Below, piece by piece: positions 55,707 through 62,906 of a DNA stretch of 64,000 bases (its first letter is position 1; each line of letters opens with the position of its first letter). The notes beneath the pieces were generated by a model. The model saw only the letters and a program-made list of their open reading frames with translations. It was not told where the DNA came from and ran no database searches. Source of the stretch: DSXH01 sp020724325 (GTDB lineage: Bacteria; Bacteroidota; Ignavibacteria; Ignavibacteriales; Melioribacteraceae); assembly GCA_040756515.1 (NCBI GenBank), contig JBFLYW010000006.1, positions 62,001 through 126,000 on the forward strand. Reading direction: 5' to 3'. Both the position numbers and the translations under genes were made by a program.

Positions 55707-56272
55707 CAGATTCTTTTTTGAGCGATTAGGTTTAAGAATTCCGATCTAGTTCTTGCATCGGATTTGAAAATACCGTGCATAGCACTTGTGGTAGTAATTG
55801 AATTTTGCTTTTGTACTCCGCGCATCATCATACACATATGATAACCTTCGGCAACAACTCCTACTCCTATTGGGTTAAGATATTCTTCAATTGTATCTGC
55901 AATTTGCTGTGTCATTCGTTCCTGAACTTGTAATCTTCTGGCAAATACATCAACTATGCGCGGGATTTTGCTAAGCCCAATTATCTTACCTCCGGGTATA
56001 TAAGCAATATGAATTTTACCGTAAAAAGGGAGCATGTGGTGCTCGCACATGCTATAAAAATCAACATCTTTAACAATAACCATTTCATCATATTTTTCTT
56101 CAAATACTGCGCCGTTAAGTACATCCTGAATTTTTTTGTTGTATCCCTGGGTCATAAATTCGTACGCCTTGGCAACTCTGCGTGGAGTTTTAATTAATCC
56201 ATTACGATTAATATTCTCACCAATTTCTTCCAGAATAGTCCTAATACTTTTCTCGATTACATCTAATTTCAA
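55706..56272 (-). CDS. folE: GTP cyclohydrolase I
   Basis: 188 residues. Converts GTP to 7,8-dihydroneopterin triphosphate. The zinc site is C76-x2-H79 (SMCEHHMLPFYG) and C147 (GYHMCMMMRG); also IGLSKIPRIVDVFARRLQVQ and the STTTSAM-like SITTTSAM tail. The product can feed folate, queuosine or tetrahydrobiopterin. The neighbours (PTPS upstream by 2 bp, SDR downstream) favour tetrahydrobiopterin. No riboswitch is visible. Confidence 0.96.
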   Translation of the reverse strand: MKLDVIEKSIRTILEEIGENINRNGLIKTPRRVAKAYEFMTQGYNKKIQDVLNGAVFEEKYDEMVIVKDVDFYSMCEHHMLPFYGKIHIAYIPGGKIIGLSKIPRIVDVFARRLQVQERMTQQIADTIEEYLNPIGVGVVAEGYHMCMMMRGVQKQNSITTTSAMHGIFKSDARTRSEFLNLIAQKRI

Positions 56273-56274
56273 AG

Positions 56275-56685
56275 TTATTCCCTTCCTCTATATTCTACAT
56301 AGTTATTTTCGGTCTCATAAAGCTTTACAGAATAGAGTTCGCATGATGGAATTTTATTTTCAAGCTGTTTCCAAATACCAATAGCGATATTCTCTGCAGT
56401 AGGATTTACTCCATGCATAAAATCTACATCCACGTTCAGATTTTTGTGATCTACTTTATCAATCACGTTTTCACGGATTATTTTCTTAAGTATTTTAAGG
56501 TCTATAACGTAGCCGGTTTCCGGATCGATTTTGCCCCGGACTACAACTTCCAACACATAATTATGACCATGACCGTTTGGATTGCTGCACTTGCCAAATA
56601 TTTTCAGATTCTCATCATCATTAAATTTTTCATTATAAAGACGATGAGAGGCGCAGAAGACTTCTCTTCTTGTCAAATATAACAT
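56275..56685 (-). CDS. 6-pyruvoyl-tetrahydropterin synthase (animal-type PTPS)
   Basis: 136 residues. Zinc ligands H14, H39, H41 and catalytic C33 lie in GKCSNPNGHGHNY, a C-x5-HGH pattern. Bacterial QueD usually has C-x3-HGH, while PTPS of the tetrahydrobiopterin pathway has C-x5-HGH (family knowledge); the whole of KIFGKCSNPNGHGHNY is close to the mammalian enzyme. D79-H80 (DKVDHKNLN) and E124 (KLYETENN) complete the active site. Clustered with folE and an SDR, it most likely makes 6-pyruvoyl-tetrahydropterin. Queuosine synthesis is the alternative. Confidence 0.9.
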   Translation of the reverse strand: MLYLTRREVFCASHRLYNEKFNDDENLKIFGKCSNPNGHGHNYVLEVVVRGKIDPETGYVIDLKILKKIIRENVIDKVDHKNLNVDVDFMHGVNPTAENIAIGIWKQLENKIPSCELYSVKLYETENNYVEYRGRE

Positions 56686-56695
56686 TCTATCTGCT

Positions 56696-57157
56696 CTAAT
56701 TTTCTCTAAATGCTTTTATAACTTCTTCTATATGTCCATTAACTTTTACGTTTGGAAAGACTTTAATAATCTTTCCTTTCTCGTTTATTAAAAAAGTTGT
56801 CCTTGCTACTCCCATATATGTTCGTCCATACATATTTTTTTCTTTCCACACATTATATTTTTTAAGTACATCTTTTTTTTCATCGCTCAAAAGTATAAAC
56901 GGGAGGTTATATTTTTGTACAAATTTTTTATGAGATTCAATTGAATCAGGACTAACACCTATAACGGTAATTTGTTTTTTCTTAAAATCCGGGAAGAAAT
57001 CCCTGAAATCGCAAGCTTCTTTTGTACAGCGCGGAGTATCATCCTTAGGATAAAAATATAGAACGACTTTTCTGCCTTCAAAATCCTTTAACGATACTCT
57101 TACTCCATTTGAATCCATTAATGAAAAAGAAGGAGCTGTATTTCCAGCTTCAGCCAT
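56696..57157 (-). CDS. bcp: Thiol peroxidase Bcp/PrxQ
   Basis: 153 residues. A thioredoxin-dependent peroxiredoxin with peroxidatic C44 and resolving C49 (PKDDTPRCTKEACDFRD), the PrxQ spacing of four residues. It reduces peroxides in the cytoplasm. It is first in the row bcp - PTPS - folE - SDR, 10 bp before the PTPS gene, with a terminator upstream at 57218-57246 separating it from the next peroxiredoxin. Linkage with reduced-pterin synthesis is unusual and could reflect oxygen protection. Confidence 0.94.
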   Translation of the reverse strand: MAEAGNTAPSFSLMDSNGVRVSLKDFEGRKVVLYFYPKDDTPRCTKEACDFRDFFPDFKKKQITVIGVSPDSIESHKKFVQKYNLPFILLSDEKKDVLKKYNVWKEKNMYGRTYMGVARTTFLINEKGKIIKVFPNVKVNGHIEEVIKAFREN

Positions 57158-57217
57158 TTAATCCCCTTTCTTTATAAAAGATTTACAAACAACTCTTTTA
57201 AAATAGTTCCTAGAAAC

Positions 57218-57246
57218 AAAAAAGGACAGATTTAATTGCCTGTCCT
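57218..57246 (-). terminator. Terminator of the dodecin-peroxiredoxin operon
   Basis: On the minus strand AGGACAG, a 10-nt loop and CTGTCCT (57246-57223) followed by a T-run (57222-57218). It lies just after the AhpE-like stop and before bcp, so the two peroxidase operons are separate. Confidence 0.85.
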
Positions 57247-57255
57247 ATAAATTGC

Positions 57256-57738
57256 TTAAGAAAGTTTTTTAAGTGTTTCTTGTATGGCTGAGTAATTAGG
57301 TTCATTGCCGGCAACATCCAAAACTTCGGCATACTGAATCACACCGTTTTTATCAATTACGAATGCAGAGCGTTTAGAAACACCTTTGAGTGCAAACTTC
57401 TCTGGCAGCCAGGTATCATATATTGCGTCATAAGCTTTAGATACCTCCTTATTAAAGTCGCTTACAACAGGAAAATTAAAATGATGTTTATCATTCCATA
57501 GTTTCTGAGCAAACGGCATATCAACACTAACGGCTATAACCTGGGCATCCAAATTTTCATAATCTTTCATACTGTCGCGCGTGGAACATAATTCCTTTTC
57601 GCAGACAGAAGTACCAACAGCCGGAAAAAACAATAAAAGAACATTCTTTTTACCTTTATAGCTGCTTAAAGTAAAAGCTTCATTATCAAAGTTCTTTAAT
57701 GTGAAATCTGGTGCTGCATCACCTACTTTTAGCGGCAT
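57256..57738 (-). CDS. AhpE-like peroxiredoxin
   Basis: 160 residues. Peroxidatic C46 in FFPAVGTSVCEKELCSTRD, with C51 as possible resolving residue; VIAVSVDMPFAQKLW and KRSAFVIDKNGVIQYAEV are typical of the AhpE/redoxin group. It is 18 bp after dodecin on the same strand. The usual FPAAFSPVC loop is changed to FPAVGTSVC, a variant. Electron donor unknown. Confidence 0.9.
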   Translation of the reverse strand: MPLKVGDAAPDFTLKNFDNEAFTLSSYKGKKNVLLLFFPAVGTSVCEKELCSTRDSMKDYENLDAQVIAVSVDMPFAQKLWNDKHHFNFPVVSDFNKEVSKAYDAIYDTWLPEKFALKGVSKRSAFVIDKNGVIQYAEVLDVAGNEPNYSAIQETLKKLS

Positions 57739-57756
57739 TTTCTATTCCTCCTTTTT

Positions 57757-57960
57757 TTATTCAGTTAATTTTATTCCAATTTTTACTGCAACCTGGAATT
57801 CAATTTTTCCATCGTTTGTAATTCTTCCTCTTTGTTCAACAACGTTGAACCAGCTAACTTTTTTTTCTGAATTAGCTTCGTTAACTACAGATTTAACTGC
57901 ATCTGAAATACTTTCGTTTGAAACACCAACTCTTTCAATTATTTCGAATGTTTTAGACAT
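57757..57960 (-). CDS. Dodecin (flavin-binding)
   Basis: 67 residues, the family length. TFEIIERVGVSNESISDAVK and VSWFNVVEQRGRI with W37 and Q43 match the flavin-stacking residues of dodecins, which form dodecamers storing FMN/FAD. Followed closely by a peroxiredoxin gene, so a role in flavin buffering during oxidative stress is likely. The divergent Rrf2 regulator starts 227 bp away. Confidence 0.93.
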   Translation of the reverse strand: MSKTFEIIERVGVSNESISDAVKSVVNEANSEKKVSWFNVVEQRGRITNDGKIEFQVAVKIGIKLTE

Positions 57961-58065
57961 ATTACCCTCAGTTTGTTGGTAGAATTATTGAATAGCCATT
58001 TTTGGGGTTATAATTTAATACAATTATTCATCTAATTTACAATAACACAAAAGTAGAACCTCTAA

Positions 58066-58091
58066 TTCAAAAAGTTGAAAAAATTGTTCAA
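58066..58091. promoter_or_regulatory. TTCAA/TTGAA motif cluster between dodecin and rrf2
   Basis: TTCAA (58066-58070), TTGAA (58075-58079) and TTCAA (58087-58091) alternate just upstream of the rrf2 -35 box. They could be operator half-sites for the Rrf2 regulator or another factor; the spacing (9 and 12 bp) is uneven and AT-richness makes chance possible. Confidence 0.3.
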
Positions 58092-58100
58092 AATAATTTA

Positions 58101-58129
58101 TTGACAAAGAAGGGCTATTTACTTAATTT
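58101..58129 (+). promoter_or_regulatory. Sigma70-like promoter of the Rrf2 gene
   Basis: TTGACA (58101-58106), a 17-bp spacer and TAATTT (58124-58129), about 58 bp before the ATG. Fits consensus spacing well. Confidence 0.65.
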
Positions 58130-58187
58130 TAATTAGGATATCTTTCTCTCAAAATATACATTAATTTTATTCATAAAAAGGTCAATT

Positions 58188-58616
58188 ATGATTTACACAA
58201 AAACCGGCGAATACGCAATAAGAGCAATACTTTTTCTTGCTCGCCAATCAAAAGACAGTCTAATAATGTCTTCCCAAATAGCAAAAAGTGAAGATATACC
58301 AGCTCACTATCTTGCAAAAATATTACAAAGGATGGCTAAATATGGCTACGTTGATTCTTTTAAGGGGAGAGGTGGTGGTTTTAAGATAACCGATTTGGCA
58401 AAGAAAAGTTCTATTCTGGAAATTGTTGAAAGAGTTGAAGGCCCTGTTATTAATCTGAAATGTGTTACAGGACTTAAAGAATGTTCAGAAGAAAATCCAT
58501 GTCCGCTTCATGACGAATGGGCTGACTTACGGAACAGAATTTATAACCTTATCTCCAGTAAATCTGTGCAGGAAGTTGCAGAAAAGTATTCCGAAACTTT
58601 AAGAAAACACAAATAA
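58188..58616 (+). CDS. Rrf2-family iron-sulfur regulator
   Basis: 142 residues. Winged helix (MIYTKTGEYAIRAILFLARQ, HYLAKILQRMAKYGYV, KGRGGGFKI) and three cysteines C92, C99, C105 (C-x6-C-x5-C), the spacing of IscR/NsrR-type cluster ligands. It likely senses Fe-S status, NO or oxidants. Divergent from dodecin-peroxiredoxin and beside bcp, so a redox regulon is plausible. Target genes cannot be proven from sequence. Confidence 0.92.
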   Translation: MIYTKTGEYAIRAILFLARQSKDSLIMSSQIAKSEDIPAHYLAKILQRMAKYGYVDSFKGRGGGFKITDLAKKSSILEIVERVEGPVINLKCVTGLKECSEENPCPLHDEWADLRNRIYNLISSKSVQEVAEKYSETLRKHK

Positions 58617-58631
58617 CATTTCTATTTGGAC

Positions 58632-58654
58632 GGGGATTAACATTTGTAATCCCC
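58632..58654. terminator. Perfect 8-bp-stem hairpin between convergent genes
   Basis: GGGGATTA (58632-58639), a 7-nt loop and TAATCCCC (58647-58654). It lies between the Rrf2 stop and the stop of the convergent 141-residue gene and could act for both, but the T-tracts are poor. Confidence 0.55.
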
Positions 58655-58662
58655 TCCTCGGT

Positions 58663-59088
58663 CTATTTCCTTTTCAAATCGTTAAAGTACAATTTCAGAA
58701 ATCCTAGATCGGAACAGAGTTTATTAAGATTTGATAAACTTGAATGTGATGTTTGTAAATACTTTTCTGTAAAAATCTGCTTAATAAACTCCGGTGAAGA
58801 GGAGAGAATTAATTGAATCAAGGAAGAAATTTTTTGAATTGACTCTGCAAACTCTTTCTGGATTTGAGTAAAATATTGATCGTCAATTTTATTACCGCGG
58901 TTCTGTACGATTTTAAGCAAGCCCTGTGAATATTTCGTCTGGAAAGAGAGATCTTCTAATACATCAATTCTTTTATTTTGGATCGAAAGGTCAATCAATC
59001 TGCCAAGGTCCTCACGAAAATTTAATTTCCCTTTAGCAAGCTGATCAACTGCAGATAATATAAATTGTGCGTCTCTACTAAATTCCAT
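58663..59088 (-). CDS. Helical protein of unknown function
   Basis: 141 residues, no recognised family and no signal peptide. Mostly helical (MEFSRDAQFILSAVDQLAKG, SIQKISSLIQLILSSSPEFI). Its ATG overlaps the stop of the methyltransferase gene by 1 base, so the two are coupled. Base composition is like its neighbours, so no sign of transfer. Confidence 0.72.
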   Translation of the reverse strand: MEFSRDAQFILSAVDQLAKGKLNFREDLGRLIDLSIQNKRIDVLEDLSFQTKYSQGLLKIVQNRGNKIDDQYFTQIQKEFAESIQKISSLIQLILSSSPEFIKQIFTEKYLQTSHSSLSNLNKLCSDLGFLKLYFNDLKRK

Positions 59089-59729
59089 CAGGTTCTAATT
59101 CCTATTCCAATTCCATCACCTACAGGATAAATTGAAGTTACAAGCACACTTTGATTAGTAAAAAGTTTATTAAACTCTCTAATATATTTTGTGGAATTCT
59201 TATATGCGGGAGGTACTTTGGAAGAAGCTGGATAACCGTGCCATAAAAGATTATCCACAAAGAGTACACCATCTTTTTTAAGCATCATCAATGAATAATA
59301 AAAAATCTTTTCATAATCTTCTTTATCTGCATCAATAAAAATCAGGTCGTATTTCTTATCGAGCAGGGGCATTACTTCTTTTGCATTTCCCTCAATCAGG
59401 TTAATTTGATTTTGCAATCCGGCTCTCTTAATAAACTCGCTTGCAAGAGATATGTTATCGAGACTTTTTTCAATCGTATCAACAATTCCTTTCTTTTTCA
59501 ATCTACGTGCAATTCTTATTGATGAATAAGCAATTGCGGTTCCAATTTCGAGTACGCGTTTTGGTCTTATAAGAAGTAATATCTGATCGAGCAATTCTGC
59601 TGATTTCCAGTCGAGTAGAGGGATTTTCCTTTCTTCAGCGAATTTTTCCATTTCCAAAATTAGTGAATCTGGCTCAGGTCTAAGCGAATGAAGATATTTT
59701 AATTGATGGGAGTTAATGATTTCTGACAT
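59088..59729 (-). CDS. Class I O-methyltransferase (TrmR/YrrM-like)
   Basis: 213 residues from ATG 59729 (MSEIINSHQLKYLHSL), the family N-terminus; a GTG at 59789 would add 20 residues. SAM motif I is VLEIGTAIAYSSIRIA, then NLIEGNAKEV and LIFIDADKEDYEKI with the metal-binding Asp, and GVLFVDNLLWHG. Close to COG4122 O-methyltransferases, including the tRNA 5-hydroxyuridine enzyme TrmR. Substrate unproven. It is 59 bp after the subtilase stop and overlaps the small helical gene. Confidence 0.88.
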   Translation of the reverse strand: MSEIINSHQLKYLHSLRPEPDSLILEMEKFAEERKIPLLDWKSAELLDQILLLIRPKRVLEIGTAIAYSSIRIARRLKKKGIVDTIEKSLDNISLASEFIKRAGLQNQINLIEGNAKEVMPLLDKKYDLIFIDADKEDYEKIFYYSLMMLKKDGVLFVDNLLWHGYPASSKVPPAYKNSTKYIREFNKLFTNQSVLVTSIYPVGDGIGIGIRT

Positions 59730-59788
59730 TTGTATTTCCAATTTACTATTACGCCATTTGTCGTTATTTACTATAGTGCCATTTGACA

Positions 59789-61774
59789 CTATTTCATCAG
59801 GATCATCTTTTTTGTTAGTGTACCAGTTGGAGTTGTTAAACGATAAAAGTAAACCCCGGAAGATAGTGTAGAACGTAGAGTGTAGAACGTAGAACTGTAC
59901 TTACCAGGTTGTTTGTATTCATCAACTAATGTTGTAACTTCTCTTCCTAAAATATCGTAAACTTTTAATTGAACATATCCGCTATTAGCCAGCTGATAAC
60001 CGATAGTTGTACTCGGATTAAACGGATTTGGATAATTCTGCATTAGCGAAAACTGAAGCGGAACTTCTTCATCCGCTTTTATACTGGTTAAAACATTATC
60101 GATAGCCCAGCTTCCATATTTGAATCGATAGTTATTTACAGAAGGTTCTCTATATGTTACACCATCATTCCCTTGGTACGTAAAATAGAATTCAATAATC
60201 TTATCAGCTAACGATGATGGTACATTATAAGTATAAGAATAACTGTTCCGTTTTATCATATATGCTTGTTCAAAATTTTGATTTGATTCCCTTATAAAAA
60301 TTCTTAATGTGCTTTCATTTACTCCGCCGTTAATAATAAAAGCTTTGTTAATAACCGGTTGACCATTAACAAAACTCATGTTGGGATATGCGGCTGCTCT
60401 CTTAGCAGAAATTAATCCATATCCTCTCTCATTGTTTGGCGAGTTTACATTATCACCCGATTCAAGCATTATTTGTCTAATCTGTTTATTTGTTAAATGA
60501 GGGAAAGCAGATTTAAGCAATGCGGCTACGCCCGCTGCAATTGGAGCGGAATAAGATGTACCATTACCAGAGCTGTAAGAACCGGCTGCATTTCCATATA
60601 CTACACTCGTTCCCTGTGCAACAATTTCTGGTTTAATCCTTCCATCCGAAGTTGGTCCTCTACTACTGAATGAGCTGACTACATTCAAACTAGTAACTGC
60701 ACCTACTGCGATAATATCACGTGCATCAGCAGGGGACTGTATTCCGCTTACACCATTTCCCCAATAATTAGAACCTTCATTACCAGCAGAAGTAAATGTA
60801 GAAACACCTCTTTCAAAAGCAAGATTAACAGCTCGTGCAACAATTGTGGATTTACCATCCATTTGCTGAAAACTATAAGATGTTTGTCCATTATCAAACG
60901 TTGAATATCCAAGCGAACTGCTTGTAATATGAACTCCCAGGGATTCCATCCATTCAAGAGCAGCAGCATAATTGTCTTCTTCAATATTTTTCTCAGATCT
61001 TACATCTTCAGTTTTAGCTAACAAAAATTTTGAACCGAAAGCCGGTCCAATTAAATTACCGGGCGCATATCCTCCAATTATGGAAAAAACATTTGTACCG
61101 TGAGAATCTTGATTGCTTGCATCACCTGTTTCATTTGAGGTAGTATTATCGCCCTGAATAAAGTCACGTTCTGTTAATACATTCCGCCCTTGCAACGAGG
61201 GTTGTGTTTTCCATCTGAATCCGGTATCCAGCAAACCAATAATTACATTTTCTCCAATTATTCCAAGATCGTGAACAACTGGAATATCCGATAAATTATT
61301 TTGAGTGAATGAAGCTCCATAATCTAACAAAAAATTTGTCTTGTATAACTGAGCTTGAGGGATTAATGAACCTTCAACCGGTTCATTTTTCTTAAATGCT
61401 ATTACCGGTTCAATACTTTTTACAAAAGGAAGGAATTGAATTTTGTTTTTCTGTTCATCATTCAAATAGCACGAAACGGCATTGAACCATTTTAATTTAT
61501 GAACGATATTTATGCCAAACGATTCAACTGTATTTACATATTTTTCATTAACCGGAAAGTCTGCATCAGTTATGTAATTATCACCCATAACCTGTTTTCT
61601 TCTTTCAATACTTTCGGCAGTTAATAATTTCTCTGCTTCCAGATAAACCTTAGATGACTTATTCAGTTTTAGAGCATCGGCACCTTTATCCTTGAAATAA
61701 ACCAGATACTTTGTTTGAGAAAATAAATTAACCGGGAGAAGCAGGATCAAAATTAGATTAAGAAGTAACTTCAT
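59789..61774 (-). CDS. Subtilase (S8) with T9SS sorting domain
   Basis: 661 residues. Signal peptide (MKLLLNLILILLLPVNLFSQ), propeptide-like region to about 165, catalytic triad Asp (IIGLLDTGFRWK), His (NQDSHGTNVFS) and Ser (SSGNGTSYSAPIAAGVAAL), with oxyanion SAGNEGSNYW. From about 580 a T9SS domain follows (LMQNYPNPFNPSTTIGYQLA, ending LTKKMILMK). It would be exported and anchored or released as a surface protease. Within the sorting domain, codons around FYTLRSTL arise from two 14-bp direct repeats. Confidence 0.93.
   Translation of the reverse strand: MKLLLNLILILLLPVNLFSQTKYLVYFKDKGADALKLNKSSKVYLEAEKLLTAESIERRKQVMGDNYITDADFPVNEKYVNTVESFGINIVHKLKWFNAVSCYLNDEQKNKIQFLPFVKSIEPVIAFKKNEPVEGSLIPQAQLYKTNFLLDYGASFTQNNLSDIPVVHDLGIIGENVIIGLLDTGFRWKTQPSLQGRNVLTERDFIQGDNTTSNETGDASNQDSHGTNVFSIIGGYAPGNLIGPAFGSKFLLAKTEDVRSEKNIEEDNYAAALEWMESLGVHITSSSLGYSTFDNGQTSYSFQQMDGKSTIVARAVNLAFERGVSTFTSAGNEGSNYWGNGVSGIQSPADARDIIAVGAVTSLNVVSSFSSRGPTSDGRIKPEIVAQGTSVVYGNAAGSYSSGNGTSYSAPIAAGVAALLKSAFPHLTNKQIRQIMLESGDNVNSPNNERGYGLISAKRAAAYPNMSFVNGQPVINKAFIINGGVNESTLRIFIRESNQNFEQAYMIKRNSYSYTYNVPSSLADKIIEFYFTYQGNDGVTYREPSVNNYRFKYGSWAIDNVLTSIKADEEVPLQFSLMQNYPNPFNPSTTIGYQLANSGYVQLKVYDILGREVTTLVDEYKQPGKYSSTFYTLRSTLSSGVYFYRLTTPTGTLTKKMILMK
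59866..59893. repeat. Two perfect 14-bp tandem copies inside the subtilase gene
   Basis: GTGTAGAACGTAGA occurs twice in a row (59866-59879 and 59880-59893). It encodes part of FYTLRSTL in the sorting domain, on the minus strand. As 28 bp is not a multiple of three, copy-number change would shift the frame unless compensated. Confidence 0.85.
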
Positions 61775-61860
61775 TTCTTACCTTTCAAAAAAATAATGAA
61801 CCGTCTAAAAACAAACTACTTTTTAGACCCATCTAAAATAATTAATGATATTTCTAAATC

Positions 61861-62772
61861 TCAATGGACTAATTTTGCAATTCTTCCGATACGGACAGAA
61901 CCTAATAGATTAAAAAAATCTGAGAACGGGATAGCCGGATTCCATGACCAATAGATGAGGAAAGCCTGTCCAACAATTTTATCACGTGGAACAAATCCCC
62001 AGAATCTGCTATCGGCGCTGTCGTCGCGGTTATCTCCCATCATAAAATAATAGTCTTTGGTAATTGTATAAGAATTGACCGGTTTTTTATCAATCAAAAT
62101 CTGATTACCCTCAACAGTTACAACCCTGCGTCCGAACTCGCGGTCAATAATAGTTCTCCACGCTTCCAAATTGCTTAAAGAGAGCGGAATTACATCACCT
62201 TTCTTTGGGACAACAATGGAACCATAGTTATCCTCGTTAAAGTTGGCTCCTTTAGGAAATATACGAGGATTAGCGACGCCAGGCGGCGATGTATAAGGAT
62301 TAATATACTGAATATGAGACGGACGCCATGCTTCTTTACCGTTGATAAACACTACTTTATCATAGATGGAAATCGTATCGCCGGGAATACCTATGCATCG
62401 TTTAACATAATTATCAATAGACATTGGAAATAATTCGTCGCGGTCGCCTGGATATTCGAATACAACTATATCATTACGTTCCGGTTCGCGAATTGCCGGC
62501 ATCTGAAAATACGGAAGTACAATATTTGTGAAGGGAATTGTTCGAGGTGATGTAGCACCGTATATAAATTTATTTACAAACAGAAAATCACCGATAAGAA
62601 TTGTGTTTTCCATAGATCCAGTAGGAACACGTGATGTTTCTATTAGAAACGTTTTAATTAAGAGTGCAGCAATGGCTGCAAAGAACAAGTTTTTTAAAAA
62701 GTCTAAAAATCGTCTTAATGGTGTTCTTTTAGCTTTCAATGGTTTTTCCTTCTTTTCAGATTTTGTCGTCAT
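61861..62772 (-). CDS. lepB: Signal peptidase I
   Basis: 303 residues. One N-terminal membrane helix (about 25-45), catalytic Ser in SRVPTGSMENTILIGD, catalytic Lys in YVKRCIGIPGDTI and box E GDNRDDSADSRFWGFV. Cleaves Sec and Tat signal peptides on the periplasmic side. The insert between the Ser and Lys boxes (about 90-130) is longer than in E. coli-type minimal enzymes but normal for Bacteroidota. lepA lies upstream on the same strand, the classical lepA-lepB order. Confidence 0.96.
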   Translation of the reverse strand: MTTKSEKKEKPLKAKRTPLRRFLDFLKNLFFAAIAALLIKTFLIETSRVPTGSMENTILIGDFLFVNKFIYGATSPRTIPFTNIVLPYFQMPAIREPERNDIVVFEYPGDRDELFPMSIDNYVKRCIGIPGDTISIYDKVVFINGKEAWRPSHIQYINPYTSPPGVANPRIFPKGANFNEDNYGSIVVPKKGDVIPLSLSNLEAWRTIIDREFGRRVVTVEGNQILIDKKPVNSYTITKDYYFMMGDNRDDSADSRFWGFVPRDKIVGQAFLIYWSWNPAIPFSDFFNLLGSVRIGRIAKLVH

Positions 62773-62822
62773 ACAATAATCCCTTAAAAAAATGGACTCA
62801 GAATTAACTGATAGAACAGACT

Positions 62823-62868
62823 TGTCCGCCGTTTGCTGGCGGACCTGTCCGCCGTTTGCTGGCGGATT
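62823..62868. repeat. Two tandem 23-nt hairpin repeats upstream of lepB
   Basis: TGTCCGCCGTTTGCTGGCGGA followed by CC or TT, twice in a row. Each copy can form TCCGCC/GGCGGA, a REP-like hairpin in the 134-bp gap between lepA and lepB. It may act as a processing or attenuation signal. Confidence 0.8.
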
Positions 62869-62906
62869 AAAATCGTTATAATCTGCCCGATCTTTGTAGT
62901 TTAATG

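Noticed and set aside
56275..56685. QueD for queuosine synthesis
   Set aside because: C-x5-HGH spacing, close match to animal PTPS and coupling with an SDR favour pyruvoyl-tetrahydropterin synthase. Kept as an alternative, not excluded.
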